DNA of 16,449 nt from Streptomyces chattanoogensis. Its GTDB lineage: Bacteria > Actinomycetota > Actinomycetes > Streptomycetales > Streptomycetaceae. The notes below the pieces were generated by a model. The model was given only the letters and a program-made list of their open reading frames with translations, did not search any database and had not been told where the DNA came from. Location of the stretch: assembly GCF_001294335.1 (NCBI RefSeq), contig NZ_LGKG01000189.1, positions 1 through 16,449 of the forward strand, given 5' to 3'. The position numbers were made by a program, and so were the translations under genes. Position 1 is the first letter of the stretch. Each line of letters begins with the position of its first letter. This document shows, piece by piece, positions 1-7,116 of the stretch.

Positions 1-120
1 GGTGATGAACAGGGCGAGCGGGGACTGGCCGGCGGCGAACCGGCCGTAGGCCTCCCGGTCCTCGTACTGGTCGGCGATACGGGCCATGCGGCTGCGGGCG
101 TGCTGGATGAAGGTCTCCAT
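1..120 (-). CDS. Probable beta-carbonic anhydrase, N-terminal fragment (cut by window edge)
   Basis: Forty codons are visible from an ATG at 120, running off the left edge. AGGAG at 128-132 lies 7-8 bases upstream of the ATG. The peptide opens METFIQHARSR and ends with GQSPLALFIT. In beta-carbonic anhydrases this stretch directly precedes the zinc-binding CxDSR motif, which would fall just outside the window. The enzyme family interconverts CO2 and bicarbonate in the cytoplasm; in actinomycetes it is sometimes encoded beside, or fused to, SulP-type anion transporters. The gene follows the 157-residue membrane-protein gene on the same strand after 85 bp, so the two may be co-transcribed. The family call rests on the short N-terminal signature only, since no catalytic residue is visible. 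Confidence 0.62.
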   Translation of the reverse strand, partial: METFIQHARSRMARIADQYEDREAYGRFAAGQSPLALFIT

Positions 121-205
121 ACGGAGGTCTCCTGCTGATGGGGCCACCGTGGGGTGGCGTGAATGTGCGAGGCGCGAAGGGTGGGGCAGGCCACCACGGC
201 CTCAC

Positions 206-679
206 TCAGCAGCGGAACACGCTGTGCAGTACGGGGAGTTGGAGGGGTCTGGACGCGGCGGCGGCCCGGGTCGGACTCCAGCCGTCCGGAGGGCCGGAGG
301 CCGGGGCGGGTGCGGAGGTCGGGTCGGTGCGGCACGGCGGCAGCGGCCGCCCCGTGAGCTGCGGGATGCCGACCGAGCTCCGCACGGCACGGCGCACCTG
401 GCCGCGCCCGGCGTCGAGCTCGGAGCCGCCCTCGCTTCCGTCATGGTCGGAGCAGACCGCCGGGCCGCTGACGTCGGACTTGAGTGCCACGGCGGCCGGG
501 AACACAGGGGTGGGCACATCGGGCGCCACGGTCACCCCGGCCAGCACACAGGCGAGAACGGCGATGACAAGGGTGAGGGGGATACGGCAGAGGCGACGGA
601 GCGCGCCGCCGGGCGTATCGGCCACGCCGGTTGTGCCGGTTGTGCCGGCTGTGGTGGCTATGCCGGTGCCGTTCCGCAT
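206..679 (-). CDS. Small membrane-anchored hypothetical protein (157 aa)
   Basis: I do not recognise a family. The reading frame has consistent G/C third positions on the minus strand. The start is the second of two adjacent ATGs (679), because GGGGAGG lies 5 bases upstream of it; the first ATG (682) would have a gap of only 2. Residues 9-18 are a Thr/Gly repeat (TTAGTTGTTG) encoded by tandem CCGGCACAA units. A single hydrophobic segment at about 33-50 follows a basic patch (RRLCR), so a membrane anchor or uncleaved signal with an outside C-terminus is likely. The outside part (about 51-157) is rich in Pro, Ser and Arg with cysteines at 76, 116 and 157. The gene lies 85 bp upstream of the probable carbonic anhydrase on the same strand, and diverges from hypX. 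Two plus-strand ORFs over the same bases lack ribosome sites and look like GC shadows. Confidence 0.6.
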   Translation of the reverse strand: MRNGTGIATTAGTTGTTGVADTPGGALRRLCRIPLTLVIAVLACVLAGVTVAPDVPTPVFPAAVALKSDVSGPAVCSDHDGSEGGSELDAGRGQVRRAVRSSVGIPQLTGRPLPPCRTDPTSAPAPASGPPDGWSPTRAAAASRPLQLPVLHSVFRC

Positions 680-1042
680 CATCGCCTCCCCCGAGTCGGC
701 CCTCTGTGTTCCGATGGTGAACTCTCCAGGTTTCCGGCGTGATAACAGGAAATGAAGCCATGTTTCCCTGCTCATCGCCCAAGGAGCGGTCGCAGGGATA
801 CGCCTCCCGGGTATCTGAAAGTAAAGTAATCGCCAAGGTAGCGTCAGTCAAAGGCAATATGCTGCCGGTCGTTGCGCCGCCCGGCGGCCACCGATCGGAT
901 GACCCGCCGCGCGGGTCCGGCGGCGCATGCCCGCCTCCTGCGGAACGATCGCGATCAGTCAGCGGTGCCCTCGCGGTTCCCTCGCCGTTCCCGCAGCGGT
1001 TCCGTCGGCGGTCCATCGGTACCAGCCTCAGGGGAGTCTGCC
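680..1042. other. Intergenic region between divergent small membrane-protein gene and hypX
   Basis: These 363 bp separate the starts of two divergent genes and should hold both promoters. The stretch at about 735-865 is clearly less GC-rich than its surroundings and includes an AAAGTAAAGTAA tract at 818-829. The part nearer hypX (about 930-1020) has loosely repeated CGGTTCC-like words. A frame in phase with hypX stays open back to 872, but it encodes an Arg/Ser-rich peptide with no ribosome site and no resemblance to HypX. I see no convincing promoter hexamer pair, operator or RNA structure. On the minus strand GGAAAC is followed 15 bases later by GTTATC, a spacing loosely like an ECF-type promoter, but this is weak. 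Confidence 0.4.
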
Positions 1043-2743
1043 GTGCGCATTCTGCTCATCGCCGGCGCGTTCAACAGCCTGACGCAGCGCGTCTTCGCCG
1101 AACTCACCGACGGCGGGCACCGGGTGACCGTCGAGCTGGTCACCCGTGGGACGCCGCTCCTGGAGACGGTCCGCCGCCATGCCCCGGACCTGGTCATCGC
1201 GCCGATGCTCAAGACGGCCGTGCCCCGGGAGGTGTGGTCCGCCCACACCTGTCTGATCGTGCATCCCGGACCCGTCGGCGACCGGGGACCGTCCTCCGTG
1301 GACTGGGCGGTGCACCTGGGCGCGGACCGCTGGGGCGTCACGGTGCTGCAGGCCAACGACGAGATGGACGCGGGGGACGTGTGGGCCGCCGCCGAGTGTC
1401 CCGTGCCCGAAACCGGCAAGAGCGATCTCTACCGCAACGAGATCGCGGACGCGGCGATGACGGCGGTCCGCACGGCCGTCGAACGGTTCGCCTCGGGCAG
1501 CTACCGTCCGCGGCCGCAGCGCTCCCTCCCCGCCACCGAGCGGCCGGGCCGCCCCCGGCCACCGCTGCGACAGGACCAGCGCCGCATCGACTGGCGTGCG
1601 GACCCGACCGCGACCGTCCTGCGCAAGCTGCGCGCCGCCGACTCCCAGCCGGGCGTACGGGACGAGCTGCTCGGCGCGACCTGGTTTCTGCACGGCGGCC
1701 ACCCGGAGGACACGCTGACGGGCGAGCCGGGTGCGCTGCTCGCCACCCGGAACGGCGCGGTCTGCCGGGCGACCGCCGACGGCGCGGTGTGGATCCCGGA
1801 ACTGCGCCCGCCGCGCACCCCGGGCGGCCCGGCGACCTTCAAACTGCCCGCAGCCCTCGCACTGGGCGACCGGCTGCCGCCCGTACCCGAGATCCCGGCG
1901 CCGGAGGGCGGCCCCCGTGCGGCGGGCGACCGCCCGCGCACCTGGTCCGACATCCGCTACCACGAGGACGGGGACGCCGGATTCCTGCGCTTCTCCTTCC
2001 CCGGCGGGGCGATGAGCACCGACCACTGCCGCCGGCTGCTCGCCGCGTACCGGCACGCCTGCACCCGGCCGACCTCCGTGCTCGTCCTCGGCGGCTGCCG
2101 GGACTTCTTCTCCAACGGCATCCACCTCAACGTCATCGAGGCCGCCCCGGACCCCGCCGAGGAGTCCTGGGCGAATATCAACGCCATGGACGACCTCGTC
2201 CACGCCGTCCTGACCACCACCGACCGGCTGGTGGTCGCCGCGCTCGGCGGCAACGCCGCGGCCGGCGGGGCGATGCTGGCGCTCGCGGCCGACGAGGTCT
2301 GGTGCCGGTCGGCCGTGGTGCTCAATCCGCACTACCGGCTGATGGGGCTGTACGGATCCGAGTACTGGACCTACACCCTGCCCGGCCGCGCCGGTCCCGG
2401 GGCCGCCGCCCAGCTGATGGAGCGGGCGCTGCCGGTCTCGGCCGCCACCGGGCAGCGGCTCGGACTGGTGGACCGCATCGTCGACTGCGCCCCGCAGGAC
2501 TTCGCTGCGGGGACCGCGCGGCTCGCCGCCCGGCTGGCCGCGGCGCCCCTCTGCCAGTCACGGATCGCCGCCAAGAAGGCCCGCCGGGAACGCGACGAGG
2601 CGCACCGGCCGCTCGCCGCCTACCGCGCGCACGAACTGGCCCGGATGCACACCAACTTCTTCGGCCCGGACCAGCCGTACCACGCCCTGCGACGCGCCTT
2701 CGTACGGAAGGAACCCGCGACGACGGCACCGGTGGCCGGGTGA
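1043..2743 (+). CDS. hypX: HypX/HoxX-type [NiFe]-hydrogenase maturation protein (CO ligand synthesis)
   Basis: The 566-residue protein has the two-part HypX architecture. Residues 1 to about 150 are a formyl-tetrahydrofolate-binding domain resembling methionyl-tRNA formyltransferase, with VHPGPVGDRGPSSVDW at 73-88 and MDAGD at 108-112. Residues from about 300 on are an enoyl-CoA hydratase/crotonase-like domain, with GGCRDFFSNGIHLN at 350-363, GGNAAAGGAMLALAADEVW at 402-420 and NPHYRLMGLYGSEYWTYTLP at 428-447, typical of HypX. In the family, the first domain moves the formyl group of N10-formyl-THF to CoA and the second releases CO from formyl-CoA, supplying the CO ligand of the hydrogenase Fe site under aerobic conditions. 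The GTG start at 1043 is chosen because GGGGAG (1031-1036) lies 6 bases upstream and the protein then opens with the expected MRILLIAG-like strand. No hydrogenase or other hyp gene is in the window. Confidence 0.9.
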   Translation: MRILLIAGAFNSLTQRVFAELTDGGHRVTVELVTRGTPLLETVRRHAPDLVIAPMLKTAVPREVWSAHTCLIVHPGPVGDRGPSSVDWAVHLGADRWGVTVLQANDEMDAGDVWAAAECPVPETGKSDLYRNEIADAAMTAVRTAVERFASGSYRPRPQRSLPATERPGRPRPPLRQDQRRIDWRADPTATVLRKLRAADSQPGVRDELLGATWFLHGGHPEDTLTGEPGALLATRNGAVCRATADGAVWIPELRPPRTPGGPATFKLPAALALGDRLPPVPEIPAPEGGPRAAGDRPRTWSDIRYHEDGDAGFLRFSFPGGAMSTDHCRRLLAAYRHACTRPTSVLVLGGCRDFFSNGIHLNVIEAAPDPAEESWANINAMDDLVHAVLTTTDRLVVAALGGNAAAGGAMLALAADEVWCRSAVVLNPHYRLMGLYGSEYWTYTLPGRAGPGAAAQLMERALPVSAATGQRLGLVDRIVDCAPQDFAAGTARLAARLAAAPLCQSRIAAKKARRERDEAHRPLAAYRAHELARMHTNFFGPDQPYHALRRAFVRKEPATTAPVAG

Positions 2744-2757
2744 GGCCGCGCCCCGCC

Positions 2758-2781
2758 CCCCCCGCACCGGCGGACGGGGGG
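2758..2781. terminator. Possible hairpin terminator between convergent hypX and winged-helix gene
   Basis: CCCCCCG at 2758-2764 can pair with CGGGGGG at 2775-2781 around a 10-base loop. It lies just after the hypX stop and between two convergent genes. There is no T-run on either side, so it would be the T-less kind of terminator common in streptomycetes. In a C/G-rich 112-bp gap such a pairing can arise by chance. Confidence 0.35.
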
Positions 2782-2855
2782 CGCCGGTACGGGGCGTGCG
2801 AGGCCGAAGAACGACCGTGCCGGCCGTGGATCCGGCCGTCTGCGGGGCGGGGAGG

Positions 2856-3401
2856 TTACGGGGCCGGCAGGTACTTGTAGCCGATGCCGAACACCGTGCT
2901 GATGGAGTCGCGGCGGCCGGGCCCCAGACGGCGGCGCAGCCTGGCGATGTGCACGTCCACGGTGCGGGCGCTGGACTGACAGGTGGGCCACAGGGCGTCC
3001 ATCAGCTGCTGCCGGGTGAAGGCGCGCTGGGGGTGCAGCACCAGGTGGGCGAGCAGGTCGAATTCCAGCCGGGGAAGGCTGAGTTGGCGTCCCTCGATGG
3101 ATACGGTGCGGGCTGCGGTATCGATCTGGATCGGGTCCGGTGGTGCCGCCGACGGCCGCGCGGGAGCATTCGCCGTGGTCGGGTAGGGCGGTTGCTCACA
3201 GGGTGGCGCCAGGATGATGTGCACCTCGTCCGGGAGCCGGTGCACCGACACGGGTTCGAGGTCGTGCAGGGTGAGTTGCCACTTGCCGTCGGGAAGCCGG
3301 TCGACCGCCAGGGGAGGCCCGTCGTCGGGGGCGGCGTCGGCCGGGAGGCCGAACTCTGACTCTGGTCGCAAGACAAGGGTCGTCGAGGAGTTCATAAACA
3401 T
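2856..3401 (-). CDS. Receiver-less OmpR/PhoB-type winged-helix DNA-binding protein
   Basis: The C-terminal part (about 94-177 of 181 residues) is a clear OmpR/PhoB transcriptional-activator domain: LSLPRLEFDLLAHL (107-120), FTRQQLMDALW (128-138), TVDVHIARLRRRLG (147-160, recognition helix) and GIGYKYLP (172-179, wing). The N-terminal 90 residues are not a receiver: there is no phospho-acceptor Asp context or Lys motif, only a short strand-rich segment (WQLTLHDLEPVSVHRLPDEV) and a Pro/Ala-rich linker. The protein is probably a cytoplasmic transcription factor not controlled by Asp phosphorylation. The start is uncertain: ATGs at 3401 and 3395 are in frame, and the best purine run (AGAGGA) lies about 13 bases upstream of 3401. 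The gene is convergent with hypX and has a long upstream region. Confidence 0.85.
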   Translation of the reverse strand: MFMNSSTTLVLRPESEFGLPADAAPDDGPPLAVDRLPDGKWQLTLHDLEPVSVHRLPDEVHIILAPPCEQPPYPTTANAPARPSAAPPDPIQIDTAARTVSIEGRQLSLPRLEFDLLAHLVLHPQRAFTRQQLMDALWPTCQSSARTVDVHIARLRRRLGPGRRDSISTVFGIGYKYLPAP

Positions 3402-3654
3402 GATCTGGGCCCATTCCTCTTGCAAAGCAGGCGTGTACGGACAGAGACATGGCGGTGCTCGACGTTCGGTGTGTGCAGGTACTACGGGACGAGCGCGGCA
3501 AGGTCCTGAAGCGGGTTGGCCCACCGACACTTGTGATGTGGGTGTGGCCAGCGGGGCCATAGCTCCGTCAGTGCCGGAAACTTGCGCGCGCCCAGGCCCG
3601 TAGTCAGCCGTGACGTGGTGCAAAGCCACGGCTCGGGTCCAGTCGAACGCTACA

Positions 3655-3664
3655 TGTGATCACA
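3655..3664. promoter_or_regulatory. Perfect palindrome TGTGATCACA, possible operator
   Basis: A ten-base perfect palindrome lies in the AT-richer core of the intergenic region, and a further TCACA half-site follows at 3691-3695. The half-sites resemble the CRP/FNR-family TGTGA/TCACA halves but without the usual 6-base spacer, so a CRP call is not justified. It could bind the neighbouring winged-helix protein or another dimeric regulator. The evidence is symmetry only. Confidence 0.3.
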
Positions 3665-3788
3665 CGCTTCCGGAAAGTAGCGTCCGCTAATCACAGTTGC
3701 TCTTTGGTCGTTTTCGCGCTGATCTTACGGCCCGTCAGATAGCCGCATAAGGTGTCTTCCTGGTGTACGTGAGGTGACCACTACGCAA

Positions 3789-3805
3789 ACACGTCAAGAA
3801 CGTGT
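3789..3805. repeat. Inverted repeat ACACGT-N5-ACGTGT
   Basis: Two perfect six-base arms are separated by CAAGA, within the non-coding region between the winged-helix gene and the CGNR gene. It could be an operator or a small hairpin. No T-run follows. Confidence 0.35.
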
Positions 3806-3990
3806 CAGGAATGTTTCGGGAGCGCATCCGGAGCGCGGGCAAACTGGCGGGCTCGGGCGAGCAGGGTGGCTGAAACGGCGCGTTGTGCCGCCGTGCGGGC
3901 GCGAGGGTGCGGCGGTCGGCGTGGCTGGAAAATCATGCTGAATTGGCCGGTATTTACGAATAGTTGAGGGATGAACGGGAGGGAAAGTCG

Positions 3991-4524
3991 TCATGATCGC
4001 CCCGACGCCGCCCTCTTGGCGCGGTGCCGGCGCACCGCGTCCCGGTTGGCGCAGATGGGAGAGCAGTAGCGCTGCCGTCCGGCCCGGGTGAAGTCCGCGA
4101 AGGCATTGCCGCATTCGGCCAGCGCGCAGCGGCCCAGCCGGTGCATGCCCAGGCTGGTGAGGTGCAGTGCGGTGCCGATGGCGGCGATCGCGCGCAGCAC
4201 CCCGCCCATGCTCAGGCCGTCCTCGCGGTAGTGGAGGTGCCAGCCGCCGTTGGCGTGGTCGGTCAGCCGGGGGTGCGTGGTGGACTCCGCGAGCAGGGCG
4301 TTGAGCAGGGCCGCGCGGCGGGCGTCCGTATCGGCGTCGACGACCTCGGCCCATCGGGCCAGGAAGCCGACAACCTCCTTCAGGTCCCGATCGGTTACGG
4401 GACGGTCCAGAGGTATGCCCGCTGCCGTGCACCGCTGTGCGAGCTCGTCCGCGCTGGTCGGGGGCGTATTGGTGAGGTCGGTCACAAAGCGGACGCGGGC
4501 CTCTCCGTAAGGGTTCAGCTGCAT
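3991..4524 (-). CDS. CGNR zinc-finger transcriptional regulator
   Basis: The 177-residue protein has a helical N-terminal domain of the kind found in CGNR/ABATE proteins (about 1-125; opening VRFVTDLTNTPP). The C-terminal zinc finger has Cys133 and Cys138 (CALAEC), then Cys154 and Cys158 in YCSPICANRDAVRRHR, where CaNR is the hallmark. The finger and the basic tail (RRHRAKR) are thought to bind DNA. An ATG at 4524 fits the family N-terminus but has no Shine-Dalgarno. Instead TGTAAT sits exactly 6 bases upstream, consistent with a leaderless mRNA. The gene diverges from the MFS exporter with 25 bp between starts; CGNR proteins often adjoin MFS genes, so it probably regulates that exporter and possibly itself. 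Ligand unknown. Confidence 0.88.
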   Translation of the reverse strand: MQLNPYGEARVRFVTDLTNTPPTSADELAQRCTAAGIPLDRPVTDRDLKEVVGFLARWAEVVDADTDARRAALLNALLAESTTHPRLTDHANGGWHLHYREDGLSMGGVLRAIAAIGTALHLTSLGMHRLGRCALAECGNAFADFTRAGRQRYCSPICANRDAVRRHRAKRAASGRS

Positions 4525-4530
4525 AGGGGC

Positions 4531-4536
4531 ATTACA
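4531..4536 (-). promoter_or_regulatory. Candidate -10 element for leaderless CGNR mRNA
   Basis: On the minus strand TGTAAT is followed by six bases and then the ATG, which would place transcription start at or next to the A of the start codon. No Shine-Dalgarno precedes this ATG. There is no good -35 match at the normal distance, so the site is tentative. It lies inside the 25-bp gap shared with the exporter gene, so a regulator bound here could block both directions. Confidence 0.4.
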
Positions 4537-4549
4537 ACAGGGTGAGCTC

Positions 4550-5995
4550 ATGGACCACTTGGAGCACATCGCGCCCGCCGCGCCCGTCGAGCGACATGAC
4601 CACGGGGACTCACCGCCTGCCGGACGGGACCCGCACGCACGGGGCAGTTGGCTGCCCCTCGTGGCCACCTGCCTCGGCACCTTCCTCCTGCTCGTCTACG
4701 CCACGATCGTGACGGTGGCACTGCCCGACATCGCCCACGACTTGTCCGCCGGCTTCGGCGCGCTGCAGTGGATCACCGACGTCTACACCCTCGCCCTCGC
4801 CGGTCTGCTGCTCGGCATGGGATCCCTCGGCGACACCTTCGGACGCAAGCGGCTGTACGTCATCGGCCTCGCGGTCTTCACCGTCGCCACCCTCGGGTGC
4901 GGGCTGGCCGGAGACGTCCGGCTGCTGATCGCGGCCCGCGCCGTTCAAGGTGTCGCGGGCGCCGCGATGTTCGCCACGCTGCTGCCGCTGATCGGCCTCA
5001 CCTACAGCGGGCGGGACAAGGCCCGCGCCTTCGCCGTCTGGGGCGCCGTCGCCGGTGCGGCCGCCGGCGTCGGCAACGTCATGGGCGGCATGCTCACCCA
5101 GCTCCTGTCCTGGCGGTGGATCTTCCTCGGCGCGCTGCCGGTCTGCGTCGCCACCCTGCTGCTGTCCATGAAGGTGCTGGCCGCCGACACACGCACGCCC
5201 ACCCGCGTCGACTGGCCGGGCATCGTGTCCTTCACCCTCGCCGCGACCGGCGTCACCTTCGGCTTCGTCCGCGGCGGCGAGGCGGGCTGGGGCGACCCGG
5301 CCACGCTCCTCGGCCTCGCCGTCGGCGCGGGCGCGCTGATCGCCTTCGTCCTCGTCGAGCGCGCGTCGGCGCACCCCATGATCCCCCTCGCACTGTTCCG
5401 CAAACCCGACTTCGACGGGCTGCTGATCGCCTCCGGCGCCTACTACCTGGCCGCCTTCGCCTTCCTGCCGGTGCTCTCCCTGTGGCTCCAGAGCGACGTG
5501 GGCCTCAGCTCCTTCGCCACCTCACTGGTCCTCACCGTCCAGCCGCTGGCCTTCTTCGCCACCTCCGCGCCGGCCGGCGGCGCGCTGCACCGGATCCCCG
5601 CACGGTGGGCCGTCGGCGGGGGCTGCGCACTCGTCGGCGTCGGCGATCTGGCCCTGCTCGCGGTGGAACCGGGCTCCTCCTGGCCGGTGTTGCTGCCGGG
5701 GCTGATCCTCACCGGAGTCGGTGCGGGGCTCGTCTCGCCCGTCCTCCCCGCGACGGCGATGGCCGCGGCGCCCCCGGCACACAGCGGAGTCGCCGCCGCC
5801 GCGGCCAACAGCGCACGCCAGCTCGGACTCGCCCTGGGCATCGCGCTTCTGGGCACCGCGTTCCATGCGTACCGTCTCCATGTGTCCGGCCTGCACGCGG
5901 TGTTCCTGCTGGCCGGTGTCATCGGGCTCGGCGGTGGGCTGGCGGCCGTCGTGCTGAGCTCATACGCCACCCGGCGAGGGCTCATGGCCCGGTAA
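4550..5995 (+). CDS. MFS drug-type exporter (DHA2 / EmrB-QacA family)
   Basis: This is a 481-residue integral membrane protein of DHA2 length, for which 14 helices are expected. The first helix (about 34-56) ends in TVALPDIA, the usual DHA2 start. Motif A follows as GSLGDTFGRKR (91-101) in the loop between helices 2 and 3. The helix-5 region contains GAVAGAAAGVGNVMGGML then WRWIF; the proline normal in antiporter motif C (GPxxGG) is replaced by Asn-Val. Such proteins exchange protons for hydrophobic drugs, dyes or secreted metabolites. The ATG at 4550 has only a modest ribosome site (GGGTGAG) very close to it. No in-frame alternative start lies before helix 1. It is likely controlled by the divergent CGNR protein and is followed after 101 bp by the esterase gene on the same strand. 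Confidence 0.9.
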   Translation: MDHLEHIAPAAPVERHDHGDSPPAGRDPHARGSWLPLVATCLGTFLLLVYATIVTVALPDIAHDLSAGFGALQWITDVYTLALAGLLLGMGSLGDTFGRKRLYVIGLAVFTVATLGCGLAGDVRLLIAARAVQGVAGAAMFATLLPLIGLTYSGRDKARAFAVWGAVAGAAAGVGNVMGGMLTQLLSWRWIFLGALPVCVATLLLSMKVLAADTRTPTRVDWPGIVSFTLAATGVTFGFVRGGEAGWGDPATLLGLAVGAGALIAFVLVERASAHPMIPLALFRKPDFDGLLIASGAYYLAAFAFLPVLSLWLQSDVGLSSFATSLVLTVQPLAFFATSAPAGGALHRIPARWAVGGGCALVGVGDLALLAVEPGSSWPVLLPGLILTGVGAGLVSPVLPATAMAAAPPAHSGVAAAAANSARQLGLALGIALLGTAFHAYRLHVSGLHAVFLLAGVIGLGGGLAAVVLSSYATRRGLMAR

Positions 5996-6096
5996 ATCAG
6001 GGGGGCCGGCGGTCACGCCGGGGCAGGATGGCCACAGTTGACCAAGGGCCGTCGCGTCCCGGACGGGGACCGACGCCCAGTGAGGCAGGAGAAGCG

Positions 6097-7101
6097 ATGA
6101 CCCACACCCCGCGCGCCGACGCGCAGCCCGTGTCCGTCGGGCCGCCGCCACCGTTCGATCCCGAGCTGGCGGCCTCCCTCGACGCCATAGGGAAGGACCT
6201 GCCGCCTTCCCTGCTGCCCGACATGATTCCCGTACTGCGCAACTCACCCATGCTGGAGCCGGTGTCGGACGAGCTGCTGAGCCTGGGCGGCACCTTCGAG
6301 ATCGAGGACCGTACGGTGCCGGGGCCGCAGGGTGCACCGGACATCTCGCTGCTCATCCTGCGGCCGAAGGAGAAGGCGGAGCCGGTGCCCGCCCTGTACG
6401 TGATGCACGGCGGCGGCATGATCGTCGGAGAACGCCGCGGCGGCGCCAGGGGCTTCCTGGAGACGGCACGCCAACTGGGCGCGGCCGTGGTGTCGGTCGA
6501 ATACCGGCTCGCGCCCGAACACCCGCACCCCGCACCGGTGGAGGACTGCTACGCGGGCCTCCTCTGGACGGCCGCCCACGCCGCCGACATCGGTGTCGAC
6601 CCCGGCCGGATCGTGCTCGCCGGGGCCAGCGCCGGCGGCGGACTGGCCGCGGCCGTCGCCCTGATGGCGCGCGACCGGGGCGGCCCCCGGCTCGCCGGAC
6701 AGCTGCTGCTGTGCCCGATGCTCGACGACCGCAACGACACGCTCTCCAGCCATCAGATGGCGGGCATCGGGGTCTGGGACCGCACGGCCAACGACACCGG
6801 CTGGACCGCGCTGCTCGGGGAGGCGCGCGGCGGCCCGGACGTCTCGCCGTACGCCGCGCCCGCCCGCGCCGAGGACCTGTCGGGGCTGCCGCCCGCCTTC
6901 ATCGACGTCGGCTCGGCCGAGACCTTCCGCGACGAGGACATCGCCTACGCCAGCAGGCTGTGGCAGGCCGGCGGCAGCGCCGAACTGCATGTATGGCCGG
7001 GCGGGTTCCACGGCTTCACAAACATGGCCCCACAGGCCGCGCTCTCCCGGGAAGCACAGGAGGCCCCCCTGCGCTGGCTGCGCCGGCTCCTCGCGCGCTG
7101 A
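6097..7101 (+). CDS. Alpha/beta hydrolase, hormone-sensitive-lipase (type IV) esterase
   Basis: The 334-residue protein matches HSL-family esterases in length and motifs: oxyanion motif HGGG (104-107), YRLAPEHPHPAPVEDCY (136-152), nucleophile elbow GASAG with Ser178, probable acid Asp279 (FRDEDIAYA) and catalytic His305 (GGFHGF). No signal peptide is seen, so it should be a cytoplasmic carboxylesterase acting on short acyl esters. The ATG at 6097 is preceded by AGGAG (6087-6091) at 5-base spacing. The frame stays open far upstream through the MFS gene, but that is a GC shadow. Lying 101 bp after the exporter on the same strand, it is plausibly co-transcribed and could modify or detoxify the compound exported; this is inference. 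The gene ends just before a strong hairpin. Confidence 0.92.
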   Translation: MTHTPRADAQPVSVGPPPPFDPELAASLDAIGKDLPPSLLPDMIPVLRNSPMLEPVSDELLSLGGTFEIEDRTVPGPQGAPDISLLILRPKEKAEPVPALYVMHGGGMIVGERRGGARGFLETARQLGAAVVSVEYRLAPEHPHPAPVEDCYAGLLWTAAHAADIGVDPGRIVLAGASAGGGLAAAVALMARDRGGPRLAGQLLLCPMLDDRNDTLSSHQMAGIGVWDRTANDTGWTALLGEARGGPDVSPYAAPARAEDLSGLPPAFIDVGSAETFRDEDIAYASRLWQAGGSAELHVWPGGFHGFTNMAPQAALSREAQEAPLRWLRRLLAR

Positions 7102-7116
7102 CTCCCTCGTCCCTCG

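Larger units (their letters stand above)
3402..3990. promoter_or_regulatory. 589-bp non-coding region upstream of the winged-helix gene
   Basis: No supported gene lies here. The part at about 3640-3810 is markedly less GC-rich than flanking coding DNA, the usual look of an actinomycete promoter region. It contains the perfect palindrome TGTGATCACA (3655-3664), an inverted repeat ACACGT-N5-ACGTGT (3789-3805) and a short hairpin GCCGTG/CACGGC (3607-3612 with 3627-3632). A minus-strand TAAGAT (3727 to 3722) could be a -10 element for the winged-helix gene, with no strong -35. The left-hand 200 bases would be that gene's leader. A 37-codon plus-strand ORF (3449-3562) lacks a ribosome site. The right end is the 3' flank of the CGNR regulator gene. 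Confidence 0.5.

Noticed and set aside
872..1042. HypX N-terminal extension from the ATG at 872
   Set aside because: The extra 57 residues are Arg/Ser-rich, there is no ribosome site at 872, and GTG 1043 has one and fits the domain start.
739..2880. 713-codon plus-strand ORF overlapping hypX
   Set aside because: It is a shadow frame with Arg/Pro-rich product and no motifs; the HypX frame holds all family motifs.
3449..3562. 37-codon plus-strand ORF in the intergenic region
   Set aside because: No ribosome site and no recognisable product; likely chance.
3655..3664. CRP binding site
   Set aside because: The half-sites abut directly with no 6-base spacer, so it does not match the CRP consensus; kept only as an undefined palindrome.
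4648..6096. Frame extending the esterase upstream through the exporter gene
   Set aside because: The translation is Arg/His-rich shadow of the exporter; AGGAG and the family N-terminus support 6097.
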